DNA from: Melampsora larici-populina 98AG31
Taxonomy: Eukaryota; Basidiomycota; Pucciniomycetes; Pucciniales; Melampsoraceae
Assembly: GCF_000204055.1 (NCBI RefSeq)
Contig: NW_006768778.1
Location: 1,010,789-1,074,788 of the forward strand
Direction: 5' to 3'
DNA length: 64,000 nt
Shown here: positions 1-11,047 of the stretch, one piece after another
Position numbering within the stretch: position 1 is the first letter of the stretch
Layout: the number at the start of each line of letters is the position of its first letter
Notes under the pieces: generated by a model
What the model was told of the DNA's origin: nothing
Databases searched by the model: none
The model's input: only the letters and a program-made list of their open reading frames with translations
Program-made: the position numbers and the translations under genes

Positions 1-878
1 GATTCTCTGGAGTAACTGGAATCTCTTCAGTTGATGGCGCAGTGTAGGATTTTTGTGAATACACCGAACTCGGGGAGCTGGAGCGAGAAGGTAGTTGTTG
101 GACCAATGGCTCAGTCTTTGGAAAGCAGCCATCCGCTTCAGGAGTAGTGATTGATGTTGTACACTCCGGGGTATCTTCTACGGGATTTATAACAAACTCA
201 GGTGTAAATGGCCCCGATTTATGTGAACGTAGTAGGCCTGGATGAACCACCGGAGAGGCAGTAGAGAGTGTCGGCAGATGTAGCTCAGCGGGAGAATTGA
301 TGATTGACGCCAAACAAAGGTGAATAGGAGAGTCAAGTAGCCCCTCACGCTCCAGCGCCTTATTGAGTGTAGTGGAGCTATCCATTTCAGAGACCTCTTC
401 GGGTGATTGATTGGGTGCTTGAACGTCCGTGCATTTGACCAAGCTTTGAGGCTGATGATAGAAAGATGGCACAGAGTACAAACCAATGTGGGATAAGTGG
501 GATAGTCCTCCCAAGATCTGAAGGAACGTTATAAAACTGACCTCGAGAAACATTATCGAATTGCGCATCATGCCGTCGAATAACGTGCTCGCAGCTAACC
601 GGTGAGATATAGATGGTAGAGTTAACACCGGCAATGGCGTCGGCGAGACTGCTCGAAGCAATGTCATCTGAAAGATAGAAGTATTAAGCAAAGTGATACA
701 ATCAAGTTAGCAAGTCAAATGACAATTACGGGGCCCATATCAGAAGACATCAAAGATCTACACTCACGTCGCCGTTCATCAAGTTTGATAATCCAATACT
801 TGATTTTGGATACTTGAGTCTACCGAGCGCAGAGCGAACGCGAGCACCCAACTTCTTTTTAGATTCACGAAAACGCAT
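1..878 (-). CDS. Partial two-exon gene, function unknown (3' end beyond the window)
   Basis: Exon 1 runs 878-768 (37 codons, starting MRFRESKKK) and ends at a GTGAGT donor. The intron is 667<767 (100 nt) with a CAG acceptor. Exon 2 runs from 667 to the window edge, in phase 0, with no stop for 222 codons. The N-terminus is basic. Exon 2 is rich in Ser, Pro and Thr, with phrases such as SPSSVYSQKS, which suggests a disordered or regulatory protein. An in-frame 90-nt stretch around 451-540 begins GTCAGT and ends CAG, so it could be a further optional intron. No domain was recognised. The gene is incomplete, and the function cannot be assigned. Confidence 0.6.
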
Positions 879-1959
879 GGTAATTGATGATGGTATCAAG
901 AAATAATGGGCGGTGAGTAGAGCTGTGTATAGCTGCGAAAAACTCAGATAAAGACGTGCAAAAAGCAAGTCGAGGGAAGCTGAAGGAGGAAAGAAAAGGA
1001 GGCAAGACAAGAAAAGCAAGCAAGAAATCACTGTCTTGGAAATGATGAAAAGTGCCAAGTACTTTTAGAGCGCGCGAAGATGGAAGTGGTATCGGAATCA
1101 GGGTTCAGCTAATGCTTGGGAAATATGGAAGAAGTGAGTTGAGAGATATGTGAAGGGCAATAAATAGGCTGTGACCTCAACAGTCCTTTATGTAGGCGCG
1201 AATGAGGTTTTCGTGCCTGAACATGCCTCAAGGGGAATGGTAGATACGTGAACACTGTCATGCAGACATAATTACTCCTCAGGTCCTTGATGGTTGTACC
1301 TGAGCTCATGAGGTATCAGTAACCCACTTGTCGTACTGAATCAGGTTCTAGGGACATAAAAACGAGGATGGGCTGGTTATGATGATGATCGATGAGTTAG
1401 TAGTTTTTCATCGAATGCCTCAAGAGTCAGGGAACTGGAGAAAGCGATCATTTTGATTGATGATGTAACTTCTATTTGAAAAGGCCCACACTCAGTGGTT
1501 CAATCGTAGTAGGCTCTGTTCTGCTCTGTTCCACTCCAGCAGGGTGCTAGAAATTAACAGTTGTCGTATTTGTCTAGCTGCAAAACTCTAGCGCTGCTGT
1601 TGGCGTTTTGGAGAGGTTGATATTCGTTGCAGTAGGAGTGGACTCATTGTTTCCATAGCTGATGAGAGTAAAAGAAACTCTTCACAAATCATGAAAATAT
1701 GTTTTGTAGCCTGATGGCACATGCTGAGTATATACATATCTAGTATACCAATCCCAGTCGGATGCCAAAAAGCTTGCCGGACGCTGAAGGAACGGGATGT
1801 GAAGGTTGCAGAAAGGAGCTGGCGGGAGGTGCGAATGTGTCTTAAGATCTGTCACCAACACCGCACATCGCTCTTGGCTAACTTAACTAAGTCCCTTTTG
1901 GACAAACGAGTAATTGAAACTTTTTTGAAACTTTTAATGTAGATGAATACGTTTCCTGC
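879..1959. other. Intergenic, no gene recognised
   Basis: This is the upstream region of the left-edge gene up to the hAT insertion site. Open frames here are short and have no convincing splice context. No repeat family was recognised. Confidence 0.5.
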
Positions 1960-1979
1960 ATACAAACAACGGTTGACTT

Positions 1980-2160
1980 CCAGCGCACCCTGCGCGCCGC
2001 AGTCTGCGCATGCGCTGTGGCCAAGCGCCGGGGATTTTGAGAATTTTCCCCACTGCGCCTACCCCCAGCGTAGTGGGTTTTCTGATTTTGACCACTGCGC
2101 ATTTTTGCACCACAGTGGCTATGGGATTGATCAAAACTGCGCCCCCTGCGCTACATTGCA
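1980..2160. repeat. Left subterminal TGCGC-rich array of the hAT element
   Basis: About nine copies of CTGCGC/GCGCAG-type hexamers in 180 bp, in an otherwise AT-rich neighbourhood. Its partner array lies at 6067-6231. In the hAT family such clusters are transposase binding sites; that role is inferred here. Confidence 0.7.
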
Positions 2161-2487
2161 ACATTAAAGCAGAGTACAATATGTACATAAACAACGCTAA
2201 AGATATTGATACATTAGACAATTTTTGGGCCCCATCCATTATCCATTGGGCTAGAATCTTGTCCAATATTACCCCAATATCCTCCAAAACTCTATTACAT
2301 AGGGAGAAAAATGAGAGTTGGGAAATGTCTCTTGATGTCTCCTCCTTCACTCACGCTCTCTTGCTCTTTCATGAGATCTTCCTCACCTCAAATTCCTCTC
2401 ACTTTTGCTCGATAGACCACCACCTTCTGAATTATCAAATAAATCTCTAGCCACTATCTTTGTTTAGATATATCATATTATCTCAAA

Positions 2488-5400
2488 ATGACTTTACGTA
2501 GACCCCTTTCTAAGAAATCAAAAGCTCCACTTTCAAAGAAACCCAAGTCTTCCACTTTGTCATCTCAGTCCAACCCCTTCACAAAGTCTGCAAAGCGTGC
2601 AAATACTAGTTTTCTTAATCAAACTCAATCACAAATTAATAATATAGCATCAGTTGTTGTAGTTGATGGAGACTCAGATGATGAAAATTTCGACCCCAAC
2701 AAAGATAATCAGGAATTGGAAGTTGAGGAGGAAGAAGTTGAAGATGAAGAGCCAGGAGAGAATTCTTTCAATAGTACACCATCCCAAACCGATGGTAAAC
2801 GAACTCGACAAGTGCCTAAAGCCTCAAAGTCCTCAACCTCAACCTTGACCAAAACCAAAACCAAAAGTGGGAAGAAAAAACATGTAAGTCTGATCGTTTC
2901 ATTACAAATTCATCACATGACTGACTACTATATGGTACTATTAGACTTTATATAAACTTCCTGATAATATTGACCCCGACCAAGATTCAGAAATTGAGTT
3001 TCAAGGCGAAACCAAGTCTGGTGAACAGGGATTTGATTCAATTAATCTCTACTTTGGAAAGGAGCTTATACATGGACCAAAGCAAGTAAGTAGAAGTGTT
3101 TCAATTACGTGGTTGTCAAGAAATCTAATCTGACAAATCCTTTAGAAAGAAAACAAACCACCTAGGTGCCGTGAATGCTTGTGGTGTGGTAATGCATACA
3201 CCGATGGCCGCAAAAGCCGTTGGAATCTTCTTGGCCATCGAGATGGTGATCTCAATCGCAATCACTGTAAACAACGCCACCGGGCAGTTGAGGCTGGGGC
3301 AAATCTCCCACCAACCTGGCAGGACAAGCAGGCGGAGTTAGCACGTGCCGAAGCTCAGGAAGAAGTTCAGAAGAATCACACACTTGATGGTTTCCTTGAT
3401 CTACCAAAGTTCTCAGTTTCGTTACTCAACATCATATTAGTTCTATGGCTTCTTCGCAACTGCATTCCTTGGCTACGTATGGAAGATCCGTATCTTCAGG
3501 CTGCATTTGCGCTGTGCAATCCATCAGCCAAGCTATGGACGGCTTCGTGGGCAGCTCGGAAGGCGATGGACTACTTTGAGGAGTTCCACCACAAGCTGAT
3601 CAAGACTCTTCAGGTGATAAGTTTTGCTCGATCTATATGATCACTTGATTGTGTAACTGATGTTGATCTTGTTTGGCTTTGACTTTGGCTTCGTTTCCCA
3701 GGATCTATCATCCAAAATCTGTGTAGTTCATGATGTTTGGACCACAAAGGGTGGAAAGCGAGCATTCATTGGTGTGGCTGTGTCATATATCGACAAAGAT
3801 TTTCATTTTCATATGGTTCATTTGACCCTTAAGCTTGTAGCGTGGAATCATTATGGAGTTTTACTCGCACGCCCTGTAGGACGTTTCCTGATACGGCATG
3901 GACTACATAAAAAGATATGTTCTTTCCATTCTTTCATATCAATGATGTTTTTTTGACTCGATAAAAAGCTTACCTTGGTTTCGTGTCACACATGGTTGCT
4001 CAAACAACGGACTCAGGATCAAGCAATCCTCTTTTAGCCAAAGAATTAGAAAAGATGTTCAAGAATGCGGATGATCCTGTCTATTGGAACTCAAGTCGAC
4101 CTCAGATACGATGTTATTGTCATAAATTGGCTCTCACAGTCAAGGCTGGATTGGACACGATTGGCTTTGGATCCGGCCAAACAAAACCCTCAGCCCCTTG
4201 TGGAAAGAGACTTCATTTACTCTTGCCTGATGACAGCTTACCACCCCCAAAGATAGTGCTCTCGGACGGTACTATACTCGAGGACAAGGACAACGAAGTT
4301 TCTGGCGCAGAGGATCTTACTGATGTGAATCCAATCACAGATTTAGCTCGTGATGAAGACGCCGAGAGCAATGAAGAAGATGAAGGCCCCGACTACAAAA
4401 CACAAGATCCAGAAGCCGATCTTCTACCACGTGCTCTCACCAAGGTAAACCCCCTTTGATCTGTATCCCACCACTACATATGTTTGATAATGATTTGATC
4501 AATCATCTTTTCCTAGATTCGAAGGATCAACAAGTTGATCACATCAAGTGCTCCTCGTATCAATCATTTTCAGAACTCAGCACTCCAACTCTCTTATAAG
4601 GGCCCTGGACTGATCGGGGCTCATGGCCAGCGGTGGAACATCTGGTACGATGCCCAGTCGCGCTGTTGTGAAGCAAAGCAGGTAAGTACATAGTCGAATT
4701 CTACAAATGGAAATGTATTGATTATTTCATTGCTCTTCTCTGTTCCAATTGCCATCCTTAGGTTATCAATTTCATGATCACATCTGATCAAGAAGGGTAT
4801 TACGAAGGGATCACTATATCTCCCGATGAGTGGAAGGCAGTCGAGGCACTGAACAGTGTTCTCGAGGTACACATCAAGTTTCTTTTGCTCCAAGTAGGGA
4901 ATATTGACTTTGTATCTCTCTTGGTCAATGTGTAGATTTTTCTTCGTTCCACCAAGAAGATGGAAATAGACGGACCAACCGCGGGATCGGTGCTCTTCCA
5001 ATACTCCACTGTAATCAGCTTATTGACCGCAAAGAAGACTGCGACACCTCATCCAAGCATCTCATCAATGATAACCACGATGACTAGCAAGCTGCGACTG
5101 TACCAAACCGAAGCGTTACACTGCGACCCCATCATATTGGCAACCATACTCAACCCGAACTTCCGTCTCACTTTCTTCACCAAACAGTATCCTGAATACG
5201 CCATGAATGCTGAACGACTTTTTCGTCAGACACTCAGATCCCTTGAAGAGCCACATGGCGAAGAGCAAGATGAAAATCTTGATTCTACACTTGGTCCGAC
5301 TGAGGAGTCTGACCCATTTGAAGAGAAAGGTGCCTTCCATGCATCTGCGGGTCTGAAACTCTCTGTCGATGACGAGATTGACCTTTACATGTCTGGTAAA

Positions 5401-5781
5401 TACCTTGTAAAGGCGATATATTGGAATGGTGGCGAGTAAGTCTTCCTTCTTCCTAATACACACACTTACTGGTACTCAATCAATCTATCTTCTCAGTTCA
5501 ATCAAAAGAACTTCCCAAAGCTCGCTAGGCTTGCGAGAGACTATCTCTGTTGTGTTGGAACTTCTTGCGCTGTTGAGAGGACCTTCAGCACAGCAGCTCA
5601 CATATGTACCACCAGTCGTGGTGGTCTAGTTTCACGAACAATCGAACGCGCGGTAGGCGTCTGTCAGTGGCTCAAGCATGGTTTTTATCCAGGTGGTGAA
5701 ATTGGAAAAGCTGTTGTGGCTGTAGACAAACTGGTGAAGACTTTGAAAAAGAACAAGAAAGCCCAAGACTCGAGCAAATGA
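2488..5781 (+). CDS. hAT transposase with BED-like zinc finger (9 exons, about 907 aa)
   Basis: The protein should cut and paste the surrounding element. Reconstructed exons: 2488-2883, 2945-3085, 3146-3613, 3702-3918, 3969-4444, 4517-4681, 4762-4866, 4936-5406 and 5497-5781. The N-terminus is acidic and basic low complexity. A BED-like finger starts at CREC (about residue 187). The first catalytic Asp lies in HDVWTT (about D346). TTDSGSSN and RCYCHKLAL follow, then the C-terminal dimerisation block with SCAVERTFST (about E840). Exon 4 ends at a weak GTTCTT donor. At the exon 8/9 junction the obvious donor GAGTAAGT (5436) gives a +1 phase error, while GTAAAG at 5407 keeps the frame. The gene is therefore either intact with the latter donor, or one base away from it. 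Confidence 0.8.
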
Positions 5782-6066
5782 ATGCTCGGCCATCTTTGGC
5801 CTCTTTCTGCTCTCATTCTTAATTGCTTTTGATCATTGTTTTATTTTCGTAACGTTCTTTAAAACCCTTTTAATCTTCTAATCGATTTAAACTTTTCAAT
5901 GTTCCAATTCAAATCAAAAATGATCTTCTACGTACTCCGCTTCAAACTGTTCTATTCCGCTGTAAGCTCATCAGATTCGGAACTCCCAAAAATCTGATTG
6001 TCCCCATTTTACAATACCTCGCTCTACCTCGCTCTACCTCGCTCTTGTGAATCTTGGCCTACCTAC

Positions 6067-6231
6067 CGCAGTTTTGAGGTTACTGCGCTGTGCTGAACTG
6101 CACCTTTGCCCACCGCTGGGGTTATCGTTTCTTTTGTCACTGCGCCCTCAGCGCTGCGCAGCGACAGAGCATGTTTTCAAAAGTTTGGACGCTACGCAGT
6201 TTAGCCCACTCTGCGCGGTTCTGCGCTGAAG
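6067..6231. repeat. Right subterminal TGCGC-rich array of the hAT element
   Basis: Seven or so CTGCGC/AGCGC motifs, mirroring the left array. Just upstream (6015-6044) is a threefold tandem repeat of CTCGCTCTAC. Confidence 0.7.
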
Positions 6232-6248
6232 TCAGGTGTTGATACAAA

Positions 6249-6650
6249 TAGCCTCTGGACCCAAGAAAAGTCCTCTGCGCCTGATCATCCTACACACACA
6301 CATTTTTTCAAATCCCTCCCTTACCGCCAGGAAAGCCATTAAAAACAGACATGAAGAACTGGTTTTTGTGTAACATTTCAGTGCGTTTGGTGTGAACTTT
6401 TGACAGGTTGGTCAGTTTTCTGCCTGATTTTGGTGGTTTTTGCAAACTTCACAATTGCATTGGAATGGGGTCTCATAGAGAGGAAACTGAACTGTGATAA
6501 GAGCACAATCCATGATGATTGAATGTGGTGCTCCTCAAAACTTCTGGTTTCTGGAGTGTAGTGCAGCAGTGTTCTTGAAAAATTGCTGTTGCATTAAGGC
6601 TGTTCCAAACTTTTGAAGACCTTTTGAAGTGTGGTATTTTTGTAAACTAA
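6249..6650. other. Non-coding stretch before the copia remnant
   Basis: Nothing recognisable was seen. It may be decayed 5' copia sequence, since integrase-like coding begins immediately after. Confidence 0.4.
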
Positions 6651-7337
6651 GCATTGATCATCTCCAAGTATTTGGATGTCAATCTTTGTGACTAATTAGA
6701 AAGGAACTTTGCTCTTCCAAGTATAATCCTGTAAGCTCTGTTGGTGTCTCAATCGGTTATGAACAAGACAATTTCAATTATCAAATTTATGACATCAAGA
6801 ATTGAAAAATTTACATTACACCTCATGCAGCTTTTCAGTGTAGATACATTTCCATTTCTGAAGGGTGACTTAGCTGTTGATTCAGAAAAATCACAGGTTA
6901 GGTCTTGCTATTTTGATGATGAAGAAATGCTGGATGAGCCCACAGTTGAAATAAACTGTGGTAATGCCCTGTTGAGTCCTGATGAAATAGAAGACCCTCA
7001 ACCTGATTTACTTTCAACTGACCAACCTTCCCAAATTATTACCAAAATCTCACCTCAAAGTCAACCAGATAAACAAACTTTATTAGTTCCAACCTCTGCA
7101 TCACAATCTACTCAAACAAGACAATCAACTCAAAATCAATCTCAAGTCAACTATAAAGGAATTTGCAATGTAGCAACCTTTGAATGTTGTGAATTTATGT
7201 TGTATTTCTCCTGTTTACCTGAAGAGTGTCACTCTTCAACTACCCCAGTCCCTAATCCAAAGCCGTATGGCAAAGCCATGTTGGCAGGTGACTCCCCCAA
7301 ATGGCATGAAGCATGTGACAAGGAACTGAATTCATCG

Positions 7338-7552
7338 CTCAAAAAGGAAGTGTGGGATCTTGTAGACCAACCCAAACACAAGTTGGTGATCTGTGAAATG
7401 TGGATAATTGCTCAAAAAGGAAGTGTGGAATCTTGTAGACCAACCCAAACACAAGTTGGTGATCTGTGAAATGTGGATAATTGCTCAAAAAGGAAGTGTG
7501 GAATCTTGTAGACCAACCCAAACACAAGTTGGTGATCTGTGAAATGTGGATA
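7338..7552 (+). repeat. 73-bp tandem triplication within the copia RT
   Basis: Three head-to-tail copies starting at 7338, 7411 and 7484, almost identical. The last is cut after about 69 bp. The unit encodes the start of the RT domain (EVWNLVDQPKHKL). Since 73 is not a multiple of three, each extra copy shifts the frame. Only the third copy reads on into downstream RT. Confidence 0.9.
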
Positions 7553-7664
7553 TTTCAAAAGAAAGGAAAAAGTGAAGTTTTCTGGAATTACAAAGCACGA
7601 CTTCTTGCCATAGGCAACACACAAGTTGAAGGAGTCAATTACGGTGAAAGCTTTGCACCCACCA

Positions 7665-8936
7665 ATACCCGAACCGCATCGCACTATATGGCGATTGCGG
7701 AGCGATGTCGTAGCGTTTTTTGGGTGCGCCATGGGTTCCGCAATACATGGTGGAGATTCCGCACCGCACACCAGGGCCGGCCTTTCCCATAGCGGAGCAT
7801 TTGCTGCGCAACCGGGACCAGGAGGTCTTTCTCCGCTATATAGCGGAGAAAACCAGTGGGGTACAGGGTATCACGCCAGACCACGCCACATCTACAACTA
7901 GGCGCAAAACAACTAGACTTTTTCTTTTAAAGAACACGATCACAATCAAACTCAAAAGATAAGTATTCGATTGCAGACACCAGGACTTGAAAGAAACACT
8001 TGACTAACTCCCTTCTTCAAAAGGGACCAAAACCTCAACTCGGACACTTTAATCAAAAAAAACTCAAAACACTCCACTCCTGATCCAACGATCAGATGAA
8101 CACAATGATAATACTGAAATAACCCAAAAAATTCCACTCGATTGACCGACACACACAAACTCACACACGGACACACACAAAACTAACCACCTCTTTTCTT
8201 TCATCTCCAATCTCAATCTCACAAATTTCGCATTTTACTTCGATCGGAGTTTGTTCAATCACGGTAAGTTGTCTCTCTCCTCTCCTCCTGATCTTTTAAT
8301 CACTAACTGTATCTCTTCCACTTACTCTCCACTATCTCATAGCTTTACTCGTTCAGATTTTGATTGTAGGGTACTTTATCATTATCTAAGTAAGTTTCTG
8401 ATTGATCTTTTGTTTGTCTGTTCTTCTTACTGACTCATTTGATTTGTATCAATGTTAACTTCTTTGATTTTAATGCCTCTCTTTGTTTTTAGGTACTGTT
8501 AGGTCTGACCGATCACAATCGATCACGAGTTCATCTTCTTCTTGAGATTCATCTTCTTGATAAAGTGTAATTTCGATCATGGCATTTGAATTTTATGTAG
8601 AGAAGATGACAAAGAAAAAAAGGACAAATGATGTATTCCATCCTTTTGTGAAGTTCAAATATTCGATTTTAACATTTATTGTTTTGTTTCCTCTTATAGT
8701 TCCTTTTTGTTATGTTTATCTTTTGTTTTGTTTTTCTTTTTGAAATACCTTCAACCCATAGCGCCCTCTCATATAGCGCGCTATATAGCGCAAAAATGGC
8801 GGTACGTACCGCTTCGACATCGTGAGAATTTTTTTTTGTCTAAATAGTGCAGCCGGAGCGATCGGGCTCATAGCGCAGGCTGTGCACCACTATGGAAAAC
8901 GGTGAAATTCCATAGCGTGTCGTAGCGGTTTGGGTG
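7665..8936. mobile_element. 1.27-kb non-autonomous TIR transposon inserted in the copia RT (Mutator-like?)
   Basis: The copia frame breaks at GAAAGCTTTGCACCCACCA and resumes at TTGCACCCACCAGAAAACC. This leaves a 12-bp duplication TTGCACCCACCA (7653-7664 and 8937-8948). The ends form an imperfect inverted repeat, ACCCGAACCGCATCGC (left) against ACCCAAACCGCTACGACACG (right end reversed). Subterminal zones are rich in ATAGCG, including GCGCTATATAGCGC near 8780. No transposase is present. The interior has an ACAC-rich leader, donor/acceptor-like signals (GTAAGT at about 8264 and 8389, TTTTTAG near 8491) and a 54-codon ORF at 8579-8743. A duplication of 9-12 bp fits Mutator-like elements better than hAT (8 bp), but the family is not certain. 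Confidence 0.75.
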
Positions 8937-10277
8937 TTGCACCCACCAGAAAACCAGTGTCTTTTTTACTCATTGTGGCAATGGCTTCTCTCAATGGTTG
9001 GGATATCCATCAGATGGATGCGGTAATGGCTTTCCTCAATGGTATTCTTGACAATGAAATTTACTTGGAGCAACCAGAGGGGTATGTGATTCAAGGTCAG
9101 GAACACAAAGTGCTTAAACTCAGCAAGTCATTGTATGATCTCAAGAAATCACCTAAGATATGGCAGGATGATTGTCAAGATTATTTCATGAGCATAGGGT
9201 TCCTACAAAACCCAAATGATCATTGTATTTCTATTAGATCAGACAAAACAAATCAATTATTTATGGCTGTTTACGTGCATGTAGACAACATGGCTGTCAC
9301 AGGAGATGATATATGTATTCAGGTTCAAGAAAGAGATCTCATCCAAGTGGGAAATGGAAGACCTGGGATTAGCTCAAACTGTTGTTGGAATTGAAATATC
9401 AAGAAAGAACTCACATGGTTAATCTCTCACTCAAAGTTGTTTTGCTGGTACAATCTTAGAAAGGTTCAACATGACAATGTCTAAACCGGCTTCTACTCCT
9501 CTTACCCCAAATCTTAAACTCTATTGTGAAATCAACAAAGAGGTCAAAAGTTTCTCTTTACTTTAAATAACTTACAGGAGCACTGTAGGGTCACTAATGT
9601 ATTTGTCCCAGTGCACAAGCCAGACTCGTCTCATGCCACTGGTGTTCTCTCACAACACCTAGATCAACCAGCAATTCAGCACTGGAATGCCGCTCTTCAG
9701 GTCTTCCAATATTTAAATGGTACTGTCAACTTAGGAATAACTTACTGTGGAAACAACAACTCAAAAGTTTCAGGTCAGAAAAGCTTTGATTATATGATCT
9801 CTCACTGTGATTCCAAATGGGCAGGCAACAAGAGCACTTGAAGCTCTACCACAGGATACATCTTCATGTTGACTGGGGGCGCACTTTCCTGGAAAAGTTG
9901 ACTACAACCAACAGTGGCTCTTTTGTCTACCAAGGCAAAATACCAAGCCATCACTGAGGCCGGTTGGGAACTCCTTTGGCCGTGTTGCATCATGGAAGGT
10001 TTTGGTTGCCAAAATCCTAATCCCACTGAGCTTCAGAGTGAAAATTTGGGAGCTATTCATCTCACCACCAAATCAATCTGTCATGGTTGTACAAAACATA
10101 TTGAGATCCACTATCATTGGATTCAAGTGGTTGTAAATCCTGGTGATCTCTCCCTTAGTTACTTTCCAACTGGTGATATGGTGGCGGATCTGCCCACAAA
10201 ACCCTTAGGTAGACAACAATTCATCAAACTGTGCAGTAAGTTAGGTCTCAAGTATCCTTATTTGTCTTGAGGGGGTG

Positions 10278-10660
10278 TGTTGGAGTAAATTGTGTTCATG
10301 GATAAGTCAAAACAAATAAGGCTTAAGTATCAGAAGTGTGTTACATGTGATTGGGTGAAATGAATTGATTGAAAGATTTGGATTGAACAATATCAAAAGT
10401 GTGTGGACAAGTTAGAAGGAATGACCAGATTGGGTTGATGAATCAGGAGGAATTAAATTAAGGGAGGTTCATGTTATTTTGTATTGAAAATTCACCTGGG
10501 TTGTTTTTCTCATATAATCATCCCTCTCTTCACATTTGGAATCTTTTTCCCTCATTGAGGAAAAAGATTCTGAACATGAGTTATTACCGGTACCCTGCTC
10601 TCATCTGTTATTGTGTTGAGAACCGTGCTCAAGCTTTATTCACTGTCTGCATTGATATTT
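10278..10660 (+). repeat. Copia 3' LTR (start defined, end uncertain)
   Basis: A purine run GAGGGGGTG (polypurine-tract-like) is directly followed by TGTTGGAGTAAATTG, a typical copia LTR start. The LTR is interrupted at 10661 by a 383-bp MITE. Sequence after 11043 may be its continuation. A terminal CA and a 5' LTR were not identified. Confidence 0.6.
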
Positions 10661-11043
10661 CACTGCCAGCATTAAATAGGTTCCCTGGTTGGAACATGAC
10701 CTAGGCTGGGAATATCATTGAGAGAAGAATGGAGAATCAAATCATCTTGCACTGCACATCTGAGCCATAAAGCATACACTACATATGTGCAAACATCTGA
10801 GTAAATCCTTAGCTATCAGCTACATACAGGTCTGCTCAGTTATCTGCTCATCTAGAAAAGAAAATCATGTGTAATACATGCTGTAACTTTGTTCAGATTG
10901 AGACACACATTTCAAAATATTGACTACATATATCACAATGGCTACTCAGGAAATATTCATGGAACTGTGTAACAGTAGCAGGATGGGAATCTGATCACTA
11001 GGACCCATATTCCCATCTGGGAACCTCTTTAATGCTGGCAGTG
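10661..11043 (+). mobile_element. 383-bp MITE, copy A (CACTGCCAGC ends)
   Basis: TIRs read CACTGCCAGCATTAAA, then an AGGTTCCC-type extension on both sides. The flank is ATTT on each side (10657-10660 and 11044-11047). The same element in opposite orientation, also exactly 383 bp, lies at 21847-22229. CACT-starting ends suggest a CACTA-related non-autonomous element. Internal motifs CACTACATATGTG and ACATACAGGTCTGCTCAG recur in the foldbacks at 52.4 and 57.3 kb. Confidence 0.85.
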
Positions 11044-11047
11044 ATTT

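Larger units (their letters stand above)
1967..6241 (+). mobile_element. hAT-superfamily DNA transposon, apparently complete
   Basis: The element is 4275 bp. Its ends form an imperfect 20-bp inverted repeat: CAACGGTTGACTTCCAGCGC on the left, and CAACACCTGACTTCAGCGCA when the right end is reverse-complemented. It is flanked by the 7-bp direct repeat ATACAAA (1960-1966 and 6242-6248). Read as 8 bp (ATACAAAC/ATACAAAT), the flank fits the nTnnnnAn pattern of hAT target sites. Both subterminal regions carry dense TGCGC/GCGCA motifs, as in other hAT elements where the transposase binds subterminal repeats. It encodes one multi-exon transposase on the plus strand. The near-perfect duplication and the open gene suggest a fairly recent insertion. 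Confidence 0.85.
6655..10270 (+). pseudogene. Ty1/copia polyprotein remnant (integrase end, reverse transcriptase, RNase H)
   Basis: The order of domains is that of copia. The integrase C-terminal part (about 6655-6850, around IGYEQDNFNYQIYD) is followed by the linker and first RT motif (KWHEAC, EVWDLVDQP, about 7290-7650). RT resumes at 8949-9394 (WDIHQMDAV, LYDLKKSPK). The RNase H region follows in two frames (9611-9841 and 9914-10270, with STKAKYQAITEA and TKHIEIHYHWI). The catalytic box that should read YVDD is changed to HVDN near 9283. Stops and frameshifts, a 73-bp triplication (7338) and a 1.27-kb insertion (7665-8936) break the frame. No gag or protease part is visible. It cannot be functional. 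Confidence 0.85.

Noticed and set aside
7338..7552. CRISPR-like array
   Set aside because: Three direct copies without spacers, inside a retrotransposon coding frame; it is a tandem duplication.
8579..8743. 54-codon ORF starting MAFEFYVEK
   Set aside because: Too short to call a gene. Kept only as a remark, since it follows leader-like splice signals inside the 1.27-kb insertion.
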